Source: Sclerurus mexicanus
Taxonomy: Eukaryota; Chordata; Aves; Passeriformes; Furnariidae
Reading direction: 5' to 3'
Assembly: GCA_013396755.1 (NCBI GenBank)
Contig: VWZF01004013.1
Location: 586,105-650,104, forward strand
DNA length: 64,000 bases
Below are positions 1 through 11,346 of this stretch, one piece after another. A program made the position numbers and the translations under genes. The notes under the pieces were generated by a model. The model did no database searches, was not told the origin of the DNA, and worked only from the letters and a program-made list of their open reading frames with translations. The stretch's first letter is position 1, and the number at the start of each line of letters is the position of its first letter.

Positions 1-380
1 ACCAGGCAGGTTACCTGATCATTAAAGGAGATCAGGTTGGTCAGACAGGGCCTGGCCCTTCGAAACCCGTGCTGGCTGGGTCTGATCCCTTCTTCATCCT
101 GTAGGTGTCGTGTGATCGCACTCAGGATGATCTGCTCCATAACCTTACCAGGCACTGAGGTCAGGCTGACAGTCTTGTAGTTGCCCAGGTTCTCCTTCCA
201 GCCCTTTTTATGGATCGGCATGACATTTGCCAACTTCCAATCATCTGGGACCACCCCAGTAAGCCAGGCCTGTTGGTAAATGATGGAGAGTGGCTTGGCA
301 AGCTCTTCCACCAGCTAGACCCTAGGACAGATCTCATCTGGCCCCATAGACCTCCCCAGGTACCCTTAAAGAACAGATAT
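1..380 (-). mobile_element. CR1 LINE fragment, N-terminal part of reverse transcriptase (antisense)
   Basis: Read on the minus strand, this is the start of the CR1 ORF2 reverse-transcriptase domain. In element order it contains a 'GRSMGPDEI' linker-type stretch near 350-316, then 'LAKPLSIIYQQAWLTGVVPDDWKLANVMPI' in short blocks between about 310 and 210, then the 'NYKTVSLTSVPGKVMEQIIL' region near 190-130, and it ends at the window edge in a 'CLTNLISF' motif. These blocks are diagnostic of the CR1 clade. Frameshifts and stops show that it is dead. CR1 is the main LINE of bird genomes and moves by target-primed reverse transcription. The endonuclease domain that should lie to the right, upstream in the element, is not recognisable. 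The element continues beyond position 1. I am sure of the family; the right boundary is approximate. Confidence 0.88.
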
Positions 381-499
381 GAGTCCCTGGACCCAGAGGG
401 TCAAGCAGAGGACGCTCAAGAGAAAGAGCTGTCTGGAGGAGGTGATGAGGCTCAGGAGGGGATTCTTTTACTTCTCTGATCAGGGACCTGTTTCCATTC
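381..499. other. Unassigned segment inside the composite CR1
   Basis: This GC-richer stretch lies between the two RT pieces and stays open on both strands (part of a 63-codon minus frame and an 89-codon plus frame). I cannot align it by eye to the CR1 regions I know. It may be a diverged endonuclease-RT linker or unrelated inserted sequence. The last 6-7 bases before the N at 500 again resemble CR1. Confidence 0.4.
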
Positions 500-612
500 N
501 ACCAGCACTCCCTGGGCCCAGCCATCCAGCCAATTCCTAACCCAGCAGAGAGTACACCTGTCCAAACGTGGGCTGCGACCTTTTCCAGGAGTATGTTATG
601 GGANATACTTGG
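500..612 (-). mobile_element. CR1 LINE fragment, middle of reverse transcriptase, out of order
   Basis: On the minus strand this segment matches the CR1 RT region just after the catalytic 'FSKAFDT' motif: a 'LLEKVAA' stretch followed by 'WVKNWLDGWAQGVLVNG'-like coding sequence, read through one or more frameshifts. In an intact CR1 this lies downstream of the RT piece at 1-380, so on the plus strand it should sit to the left of position 1. Here it lies to the right. It is also bracketed by the only ambiguous bases in the window, at 500 and 604. Either the locus is rearranged, two separate CR1 insertions abut, or the assembly joined repeat copies wrongly. Confidence 0.75.
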
Positions 613-905
613 TTTGCTCCACCTACCTGATTGCAGGAGGGGCAGAGCTTCTCCGTCTCCTGTTGAACTTCTATTGGGGCTCGAAAGGGTGCGACTCCAC
701 CAGTCTATTTCCCTTTCACTCTCCCTAATACTTAGCTTACTCTCTTCAGTTCTTACTTACTCTCTACCTCTTCCTTGAGCTCTGCCACTAAACACAGCAA
801 ATGATTCACCTGCTTGCACTGTACACAGGCATCTTTTGCATCATCCTCTCATACTAACACCAGGCTCAGACACTCTGTGCAGCCAGTGAACTGAACAGCT
901 GCATC
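613..905 (-). mobile_element. CR1 LINE fragment, ORF1 remnant (antisense)
   Basis: On the minus strand the segment reads as decayed CR1 ORF1. A 'CTECLSLV' stretch is followed by 'CVQCKQVNHLLCLVAELKEEVE', then by 'RESEREIDWWSRTL' around 720-680. The paired cysteines followed by a leucine-rich, probably coiled-coil stretch, then 'ESE-EIDWW', are typical of the avian CR1 ORF1 protein, which is thought to bind the element's RNA. Stops and frameshifts interrupt it. ORF1 remnants are less common than 3' ends, because most CR1 copies are strongly 5'-truncated, so the source copy was long. The family match is from memory of CR1 proteins, not from a search. Confidence 0.7.
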
Positions 906-3741
906 TCAGAAGATCCTATTAAATAACTCATCTTTCCTGAAGTAGTTCATGCACCTTATGGTTTTGTTTATTGCATCATATTATAAACACCTCCCCAGGA
1001 ACCCTCTGGTTCTCTTCCTGGAAACAGGGATTGGCACCAAATGAAGTTTCAAAGTGCCTCAGAAGCATAAGATGTAAGCACTGAGAAAGACCTTTGGGAC
1101 CAAATCACACACAGGCTGATTAAAGTTGCATTACTCACACCCTGAGGAGCTGAGACAGACTTGTAAACCAGGCTTAGTGTTGTCAGCCTCAAGATGAGAT
1201 TGGGTACAAGTGCTGTCATTTCTTCACTGGGCCTGTTTTACAAGCCAGTTCCTATTTCCTGACAAAGAAAAGGCAATGTTTTGTCCTTCACGTACGCATC
1301 TGGGTACAAAGCTACTTGCAAACAAACAAAAAAACCCAAAAACAACAAACAAAACAAATCTACAGAACATTAACAAAAATCATAGCATATACTCCACTCC
1401 CCTTCTCTCATGTGTTGCTCATTTTAAAACAGACCTAGAAAGTTTATTTGAGCCAGGTTCATGTTCTTTGTAATAAACTGTTTAGGTCAAGCTGGTTATT
1501 GTCAAGCAGAAGGATGAACATAACCCACTGGGGGTTGCTTTCTATATGAAAGCAGAGAGCCCCTCACTGCCCGATGCGATTACCTGGTTAGATTTGCTTT
1601 CCAATGCCATCCTGCACAAAAGAAATATCTCTGGAAAAGACTGTAACATAGCTCCTCTGGTCACTGGCATTATAAGATGAATAGGACTTGATCTCAATCC
1701 AGCATCAGGCTCTATCTCCCTCACACAAGCAATGTATCATGATGACACTCCTGACTGGAGGGAATCATTAACTCGGTTTACCTCAGCCAGCACAACATGC
1801 CTGCACAGGAGCTTTAGAAACTGTCAGGCAGGGTGTTCTTACAACACACCTTTTATCCTAGGCAAAAAACACACATTCCTAGGCTACATGTGAGTATGTT
1901 CAGCTTCTGGATTTGATGGATGCTGATTGCCCCTTTGGGAAAAGCATTTTGCTCTGTCATGGGGAACATCACACATTTATTACATTGGTCAAGAAAGTGC
2001 AAGTTGAGCAGTGGTAAGAGGGTGTGATTGAGCCTAAGTGAGTGTGAAAGAGTCTAAAGCTGGCTCATCTTACTTGGCAGAGGCACAGGTTAATATAGGA
2101 GACTTCTTTAATTTACACCTTCACACTTCCTCCCATCCGCTTGTGTGTTGCAAAAAAGCAATGTCTGCAACTCTTTTAACTCACACCCTACCTGTGATTG
2201 TGTAATTCACACTCGTTTAGGCACATCTGACTCCTGCAGTTTGCAGTCTCAGGACAGAGCAAGGCCAGACAGCTGTTCCCAGCCCACCCATAAGAGCTCC
2301 TACACAATGCGCTCCAGCTCCACATTAACAGGAGAGTATTAAGAGCACAAGGCATAATATTTGATTTGTTTTTCTTACATGTTTCTTGTAAACCACAGTT
2401 CTGGCAGTTGACTTGGAATGCAAGTTTATAAATGGCAATTAGAAAAGCGGCCTGCTGTGACTCTGCCACAGATATGTGGAGTCAAGTGTTAAGATACTAG
2501 CGAAATCATGACAATTTACTCTGATGTCTGGTGAAAGTCTCAGTTAATAAATTTCCGCTTTCACGTCCCCATTGCTATTTTTAATTCATGCTAGTTGAAC
2601 CAAACTCCCACCCCAACAAGCACAGACTTTGGCTTATCACATTTTCGTGACATGACTAGTCACTGATTAATAAAAAATCTTGTCAAAGAAAGCTCCTGCC
2701 ACTGTTGATAGATGTTGTCAGAGAATGACATTAGTTTCTGTGATGGAGGTTGTTTAGGGTGGTTACTTTTTATTTATCTTTTTACTTTGAGGCCTGTTTT
2801 GGTTTAGATATGTTCCCACAAGGTGAGAAAGATGACTGGCACAGAAAACCTCTGCTTCACTTCACTGCTTATTTTGTCATTTTGCCAAGTGGTTTTTCTC
2901 TTACGGAGTGGTGCCTTAACATCACAGGACAGGAGAAGCCTTTTGGAACACAAAAGTTACATAGACAGTTCTATTGAAGGATAAGAAGTGGTAAAAGATG
3001 AGATATTAAACTGGAAATATCCTAAAGACAAGTATTTAATTTTGGAAGGTGGTTGCTTTTTCCTGACACTAAATAAGCATAGTTACAGCTCCAACGAATT
3101 TTTAAAAATTTATTCACTTTTACTGGGATAATAATGTTTTGAATTTACCTTTGATACCATAATCTCAGAGCCATCAATAAACACAAAATGAACTTGCCTA
3201 ATGCATACTTTTTGATGTGGTTAAGTTATATTCTTTGTAAATAAACTGAAGCACAAAATGAGTATAGAATCTGCCCAATCACACATCAAGGGAGCCCAGT
3301 ATCTCAAAAAAAGAGCCAGAAGCCCATTGAGCTAGAGTGTCATCGTTGTGTAAGTATTAGATTTTGTTAATCTTAAAAAGCCAAAAGGAAGGAAATATAC
3401 ATAGCATAATAAAATTCTGAATCATATTTCAGCAAATTCAGTAATAAAATGTATTTTTCTCCTCGGTCTACTAAATTATTTTCAGTGTTTTCTCCATTTG
3501 TATTTCTTCTATAATTGTGACAGTAAGTTCTTTAGAAAGCAATCACTCTAATAAAATGTACAACATTCATTTGATGTGCCTTTCTCTGTCCATGACATCT
3601 ATGCTTTCTGATTCACTTCCTGACTCACTGCAGTTTTCCACCACTGTCATTCAATTCAAATCAATTTTGTCTGTGTGGGATTTTACTCTTTTCACTGAAA
3701 AGCTGCATTTACTTGCCCAAAATAGAGTCTGAGGAGAGACA
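906..3741. other. AT-rich DNA, no gene seen
   Basis: No open frame exceeds 93 codons (minus strand, 2188-2469) and none resembles a known protein. The only clear structure is the A-rich tract at 1318-1358. No repeat family is recognised. The end of the flanking CR1 at about 905 is uncertain, and similarity may continue slightly further. Confidence 0.6.
1318..1358 (+). repeat. A-rich (CAAA)n-like low-complexity tract
   Basis: Imperfect CAAA/AAAC units form a 41-bp A-rich tract. No retrotransposon body is recognisable upstream, so I do not call it a retroposon tail. Confidence 0.75.
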
Positions 3742-3772
3742 GTGTGTATATGTGTGTATGCTTGTGTGTGTG
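3742..3772 (+). repeat. (TG)n microsatellite, interrupted
   Basis: GTGTGTATATGTGTGTATG-type alternation followed by a second TG run makes a short interrupted dinucleotide repeat. Confidence 0.85.
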
Positions 3773-6700
3773 CAGGAAAGAGCAAGAGAACAGAAAGGTC
3801 CTTGTATCAGACTCAAGGATTTGACATAGAAGTATTTGTAGATGAGAATTTAGATGCTCTGAGGAGCTGACTTCAAATTCAGGTCAGATTAAGGTCAAAA
3901 CTGGTTTCATGGACTCCTTGAAAACATGACATTTTGCATTACACAAGCAGAGAAACCTTAAGAATCCTTGATAATGCTTAGCAGGCAATCCCTGTCTTCA
4001 GGAGCCTGATCCCATGAGTAGGACACAGGAAGAAAGAACAGGGAACTTCTGGTGAAGTTTATACTCCACCTTAGAAATTCGTATGGTTTTGACAAATAGA
4101 TGAAAAAGAATACATACAAGAAAGGGAATAGCACCCCACACTGAAGACTGAGAACTACAATTATAAGAAATTATACTTTTTCTAGGACATGTATTTCAAA
4201 ACATAGATCACCTGAAATCTAGTCTGTTGACCTCAGTCCAGGACTCCACTAGATTTTTGCCCAGTTCCTACATCAACTCTATTCCTAGGAACTCCATGGT
4301 TACATTCAAATAAGAGCACACTGTCTGCTCTGGCTGAGTCCAGAATGATAACAAATTCATCTGGTAAGAAACGACATAACTCTGCTCTCTTCATCTTCCT
4401 CAGGTATTTTTTTGAAAGGTCAGAAGCCATGGAAGTCCAGCCCTTGAACTTGCCAAAGGTCCATTTGCAAGGAATAACCTTCAGCTTTGAATTGGGGTTC
4501 TGCTGTTGCTCACAGCATAAAAGTGAAAGGAGGATGAATGGCTGCTGGCAAGACCTTTCCTCACTGGTAATTTCACTGATGAGACTCAGTACCCCTCTTA
4601 AAACTAAAGGTGCCAGCCTGGCCATTTGCAATGGCAATAGAAGGAAATAGAATCTCCTCTCAGCCCAGACTTAAAATCTGAACTTTTCTGCATCAGCAGA
4701 ATTTGCCTGTGACGCTGTTTCATGCCCCCACAAAATACAAATCAGAAATCAGATAGCTCTGAACATTCATTCACCCTCCAAGGCTGCCTTAGTAGGAATG
4801 TGTTCATTTGTAAACCAAATAAAGTCTGCAAAGTGAGGAAAAGAGGTCCAAGAAATATCTGATGGGACAAAGTTGAGGTATTTTCAGATATATAGAGTTT
4901 TTCCTTCCTGCGTTTGCAGGAAATTAATTTTATTTGTTTAAATAGATTTGAGAAGAGATTTGTAATTGATAGTTCTAGAAAAGGATAAAATTAATATCTC
5001 ATTCTCATTTGTACTGCTTTGATTTTTCTCTAACTTTAAAAAGTAAAATAATCTACATCAGTGTGAGTTCATCTGAATCATCCACAGAAAAAACTTCCTA
5101 ACCCAGCTCCTGCAAACATTAATCCTACATACTTTCTAATCTGGAATTCAAGTTCATGCTTGTAATACCTATTTTGTAGTCACACTGCAAGCAGAGTTGC
5201 TTGAGTCCTACATGCTGGCACTTTTCTATGCTCACATCAGAAGGAAAATAAGTCTTGCAAAAAATAACAAATGAAAAAAATCCCAAAGAGAATCATGAAA
5301 TGTTCAAGACACATGTGTGTGCAGATGTGACAATGAGTGTGCAAATGTACAAGCAACTTTACCACCACAGATGTGAGGTTCTAAGATCAAACTGTAATAT
5401 AAAGCCTTGCTCTAATGAGAGTTAGTGCCTTTATTGCTGAAAGCACAAAATAAAGAGGTGTAAGTGGAAAAAAAAATCAGATCATCTATTATCATCAAAA
5501 AAATTCCAAAATGGAACATAATGCTGGCACAGCATAATATTAAGGAAACCTGAAAAGTCTTGCAAATATTTTCACAGATTAGCATCATGATGATAGTAAA
5601 ATTGAAACACAAGATTGGTTTGCAGTGAGTCAAAGTCATACCAGCAGTCACAGAAGACATTAAAAAACTAACTGCTGGTTATTGGTGGAAATGTTACAAA
5701 GCTTTTGATTCTGGGTGAATTCTAGCATCAGTTTTTGTTAAGCCATGGTTTTATATTAGAGGCATATGATGCTTTAATCTGTTTCATATTATTCAGTACA
5801 CTACAGATCAGAAAACACTAAATATGGATAGAAATTGCTGGTGGTAGTGACAAGAATTTCAGTAGTTTTATTCTTAAGTGAACACTACAATTTTAATCAA
5901 ATATTTAGAATTTTCAGTTAACTCAATATTATTCATAATTATTATTTGTCATCATTATACTATTTTTACCATACAACCAAAAAACAGAAATATCGCATGA
6001 TCTACTTCTGAAGGAGAATAGTAACTAGTTAAAATGAATAATTCAAAGGCAATGCATATCAAAACATTTTTTAAGTTTATAAAAGCAGTGCCAAATTAAA
6101 AACAAGGAAAACCCCACAAATACTAACCATTTTTATGATGTTTTCACTTCTGTTTTCAGGTACTAAATCACCATTAAAATTTTGAGGGTCTTTATGAACA
6201 TCTGTGTTCTTTTAGGAATAAGTGAAAAAATCTCTAACTGCTGCAACAGGACGCAGTGGATCCAGGAGGAATTCTCTGCACTGTGAAAGCTGGAAGAGCA
6301 CTTTCTTTGCATTTCCTGGAAACAGCCTTCCACCACAGTTTGAACAATCCAAATGTGGTAGTATTGCAATAATACTGTGAAGGCATGAGTTGGGGAAGAA
6401 TTCTGCAGAGGGGTAAGGTGATGAAGGTAAGGAGTCTTTTCAAGTGGATGGCTGGCTTATTCTCTTTTGAAATGGACCCTGCATTGCTAATGAGGTTAGT
6501 TTTTTTAAAGATACTCTCACAGAGGTGTCTCTTAGTATTTCAAATATAAGTATAGAAAACTAATCTCATAAATCAAGCTCATCTGGGCACAGAATGAGTA
6601 ATACTTTTTGCAAATTGACTGTATGTTTACAGGCCTCAGATTTTTGCATATACACTCAAGTTTCTAAATCTTCCTGTATATTTTGTGGGCTCACTATTCA

Positions 6701-9700
6701 TAAAAAGTAGGAAGTTATTAATAACATAGTTTAGCATCAAGCATTCCAGAAGTAAGAGCAAAGCAGGAGCAAAAGAGCAGTTTCTTATACACTTTTATAG
6801 TTAGATGGCACTTCACAATGGTAGGAGACATCTTAGGGTTTACTCTACATTCTATACTTTGGCCAGCTTAAGTGAAAACAGAGTGAGAATAAACCAAAAG
6901 AAAAAAAAATATTTAGCGCACACTATTCACTATCTTGCCTACTTGACCCTCTCTGTCTGAAATACTAGGGACTGTCAAAGTTTCCCTATGCTACTAAATT
7001 AACTATACAAACAAGTTATTTTTAGTATAAAGTGCTGCTTGCTAGCTAGCAACAGTCATTTGTGCCTAGTGGCACAACTGTGATAGCCCATTTGCCCTGT
7101 GACTTTGCCTCTTTCCTTTATCCTCTCCATAATTAATACAAGAATTAGTTGCATCTGGTTTCCAATTCACAGTAGGAAAAGTCATAGCAACTTAGTTGTC
7201 CTCCACTATTTTCCAGTATTAGCAGCACTACATTCAAAAATGTCAGCAATGTGCTTATCTGCATGGCACAAATCTTGTGGATGTGTTGAGATAACCAGCT
7301 GGTATTTTTAACCCATAATCTTGATGATGTGATTTCTGGATTACAAGGAAGCATCCTTAGGGACTGCCAATAGAAACTGCTCCTAACAGTTTGTCCCTGC
7401 ATTGTGGTTTTCTTTTGGATATAACATCATCACATCTGTCTCCTGTGGCATGAAAAGAGGAGGAAATAATGTGATTACTACTAGTGTATCCCTCCTCACT
7501 TAATTACCTTACAAAGTCATCAAGGCTTTTGAGGTGGTGACCACAGGAACAATCTCTATATAAAAAAAAAGTTTCTGTATTTTTCACACCATATAAAAGA
7601 GAAACTGCAAGATTGGGGATTCTTTTGTGTCATTTGGACAGTTGGTAAAAGGAAAAAAGAGTAATGAGCTGTGGAAGATTTGGGTTAAGGACCTTGACTA
7701 AAACATACTGGAATGATGTGGTGCAGGCAAAAAATAGGATATCGTTTAACAGCAGCTTTTCAGTGCAGAAACTATGGAAGTCTACTTCTGCAGCTTGCAA
7801 TCTCCTCCCCCCAAATCCATGTGTTTTTTATAACTTTCTGGTTTTTATATTTTAATTTTAGCCTGTTTCCACCCACTTTTTAATGCTCCAGAAATATCTG
7901 AAGACAGTTAGTGTAGGTGCCTGATAGTTTAGAAATGGCCTACAAGGCTTTCCATTACATTTCAGTGAAGCAAAATAAGGTCATATCCAGAAAATATGAA
8001 CAGACGAACATCACCAGGGACCAAGGAGGAAGAAATTGTTGATTCTGTACTTGACCCTCATCAACTGCTGTGAAATGAGCACCTAAAGCCTTAACAAAGA
8101 AGGCACAGAAGTAAATCTTGGTATTATGGTAAAACAGAAATCTTCTTTTAAAATGCTGTGAATGCCTGGCAGAGAGGTCAGGAGAAATGTAACACTGAAA
8201 AAAATTGAAAAATCCCTTTCTAAAGTCAGCAAATACTGCTATCCTTTGTGGCTGCAGCGTTAGGTGAATGACTGTTTTAGGTTGGGATTACACTATGGAA
8301 GGAAAAGAACAGATCTTATCTCCAAAGCAGCTGGTACCTAGAGAATGCACCTAAGGAAAGGACTTAAATTCTCAATATAAAGGTTGGTAGGAAAGTGGGT
8401 ATAAAAAGGGTAATAAGATCATTACGAACTGTGGAAATCAGCTTATGTGTTCCCTTTCTTGGTTTTTTCCACCCTGTTTTTTAGGTTGATTAGTTGGGTT
8501 TTGTCTAGTTTTGATTTTGTTTTTTACATTTCTCTTGTCCCCAGAATTGTTTGTTTTCTTGCAACATTAGTCATTCTCGAATTAGTGTTTCCACACTTGC
8601 GGCTCATACACGGCTTTTGAAAAAAGTGTCATTGAAGTTTATACTTCTCTTTAAATGTCAGTTACAATCTCAACTAAAATAGATGATTGCAACAGCACAT
8701 AAAAACACGTAATTCTTTCTACAAATGCAGAACTGAGGAATGAATGTTGCTTCTACGTTGTGCCTCTTCTCCAGTGAAATATTATTTGGGGTCTCTGGAA
8801 ACAAACCTTGTCTTATTGTAGATTGAGGTAGTAAGTATAAATTAGCAACCTGGCTTTATCATTGATTAGCACTATACTTTTTGACTGTGACATGTCTCAA
8901 TAGTTCTAAGTTCTGCCTCCACCTCAGCCCCAAGACTGAAAAGTGTGGGCTGTGAAGGGACAGAAAAGTTAAACGCAGAAGATTTATTCAAGGAAGATAA
9001 AGAGTTTTCACTCAAGGAAATATTCACTGCTAGGAAAACTAGGCCTAGGAAAAGATCAGTGTGGGCAAATTCCATTTATTATACCTACAGATGTTTATTC
9101 TCTGCCTGTTTTGAGAAGTAGGATTCCTGTATAGAGATAACACTTTCTCACAGACATGCTGTGAGGCCTCTGCTGGGAGAGAGAGACCATAAAATGACAG
9201 GGGAGAACACAGCCTTGAAGTTATGCATGTGCAAAAGGTCTTATTATTAAAGCACCAGTAAACAGGCCTGGGGACACTCTCTATACCACTGTACGATTTC
9301 ATTCAGTGATGCTTTGCAGTGTATTCAAGGTTTCCAACTTCAGAATAAACTTTTCCTTAATACCCTAGTCGTGGCTTAGTCCTCTGGGCCACCTGTGTGC
9401 ATATCATTACAGGCTGCATTTCCTTCACTGGACTCCAGAAAACTCCCTACTTTCTGTGCTTGCTAATCAGAAATTTCATTTGATTTCAGCATGCTCATGT
9501 AAGAGCAGATTAGTCACCTACAGATCAAAAGAGCTGGTGATCAGATCATTTCTCATTTTGTTCTGCTAGAGCTTCTGATTTCAGAGTGAATAATTTGTGA
9601 AAACACATAAGAAGGCACAAAACCATCATTGCTTATAGCAGACCTTCAGAACATACCCAGCACCAGACAACTCAACAAGTCCTGTTTACTGTACACTCCT

Positions 9701-11308
9701 TAACTGTACATATAAAGAAATGGGATCTGGATCTTCTGCAAAAACAAAGATCATGGGACAAAAAGAGGTGTGAACTGGGCCAAGTTCTGAAGAGATTAAT
9801 CGCTCTTTGCTCAGCTTGCATTATGGCTCCTTTTCTACTGAAATCAGAGGAGGTTTTCCTGTGAAGGCATTAGCTAAATAAGACCTGGAGTGTTGAACTT
9901 CAAGGCTCCTTCTCTACCACCTCATCATCTCTCCTCACCATCTGTCTACTTCAGGATCACTGAACTGACAGAAGAAATCAAATTACTCACCTAGCCAGCC
10001 TAGGAAAGTTGTCTTAGCAGCAAAGGTCTTTCTGTTTCCTAGCCAGGCTGCAAAGGCTTTGAATCCCCAGTTGCTGAAGAAAGGAGGCTGTTTCCCTAAT
10101 GAGCATCAGATGACACAGGAGAAGAGTAAGCAGCAGACCCAAAACGATTCTCTCAGATGTTAAAACCATTTCAGAGAGGTGAGGGGAGTGCTGCTGAAAG
10201 GGCAGGCCACAAGCTCTCCCATTTTCAAATGGACATGCAGTCATAAGTATTCCTGAGAGGAAGAATGTGAGTCCAGCTAGGACTTTGCCATTGCAGCAAC
10301 AAGGAAATGACAGACATGGATAGCAAGTTAACATAAACAGAATACAAAATCAGGGAGGGCCTCAGAGACTCCACGGGTGACTAGGCAAGGTTTAGCATCT
10401 CCCAGCATTTGTTTTACTGTCACATTTGAAGGATTTTTAAGTATCAATGGATTCCAGAGATGGCCCAGCCAGCCAATTAAAGTTATGATTTATTGTCATG
10501 GAGCTTATCAACACGAGTCTGTAGTATCATTCAGTGAATGACTCCAAACTAAGAGGATATACTGATTGACCATAATTAGTACTGCACCATAAATTCATGT
10601 AGGGCTTTAAAAACATTAAGAAACAGTATGTCTCCTCCCCAGAGAGCAACAGACTATAACTAAGCCATTTTCTCAGACACAGCACAAGCATGCTTAATTT
10701 AGCTTTTAGCCAACAAGGACATGCTAATTACTTTTCTCTGACTAACAGTGACCCATGTCTCTGTGAGAAAATGCAGTTTTGAGGACAGAGCTAGAAGGAA
10801 GATGTACGCTTGGAAACTGCAGATTGCATTGCAGTTGCTAAACAGAGAGCATGCCTCAGTGTCACCTGCAGAGGAAACTTTCAGCTGTGCTAGGTTATTT
10901 GCCATGGGACATACAAATGAGTGGCTTCAAAGATGGAAGATGTTGGCCAGCTCTAGGTTTGAGGCTTGTATTATAAGAAAAAACAGTTAAATATGGTCTG
11001 TTCCAAGTGAATGAGGAAAGCAAAAATATTCAGTCTTTTATCAACTTCTTCCCCTTACTAATATTTTTTCTAACTCTGTGCTACTATACCACAGCCTTAC
11101 TCACCTAGGATGATGGCTTGCCTCTCTCTTTTATTTTACAGTCCCATATGGCTTCCTGGTGAAGTTGCTTTCATCCCAATCACTGTTCTTATAACAGCTG
11201 ATACTGCCACTCATTAATTTGCACATCATTGCTTGGCTGAATTCCAGATCTTCCTTAAGTTTTACCTAACCTGTTACAAGACAACTAGGTCAAATTACAT
11301 TTTTCTAC
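3773..11308. other. AT-rich DNA, no gene supported
   Basis: The longest frames are 134 codons (minus, 4233-4637), 101 codons (plus, 4345-4650, overlapping the first) and 106 codons (minus, 10014-10334). None shows a recognisable domain, and two overlap each other on opposite strands, which points to locally stop-poor DNA rather than genes. The stretch also holds a 14-bp perfect palindrome, TTGCTAGCTAGCAA, at 7039-7052. The segment at about 10440-10640 looks less repetitive than its surroundings and could be conserved non-coding DNA, but I have no direct evidence. Confidence 0.55.
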
Positions 11309-11346
11309 CAAAAAAAAAGAAAAAAGAAAAAAATTTAAAAAAAAAA
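11309..11346 (+). repeat. A-rich low-complexity tract
   Basis: Runs of A separated by single G or by TTT. It encodes a lysine-rich stretch inside a 62-codon frame, which is an artefact of the tract. Confidence 0.85.

Noticed and set aside
4233..4650. Overlapping 134-codon (minus) and 101-codon (plus) frames
   Set aside because: Both strands are open in the same place and neither peptide resembles a known family. Not called as a gene.
7039..7052. Perfect 14-bp palindrome TTGCTAGCTAGCAA
   Set aside because: One palindrome of this length, built on a repeated CTAG core, is not remarkable in 64 kb and has no context.
8824..8836. TGAGGTAGTAAGT, identical to the first 13 bases of the let-7/miR-98 seed region
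   Set aside because: The rest of the mature sequence does not match and the following 60 bases give only a 7-bp complementary arm, so no let-7-type hairpin forms. A chance match.
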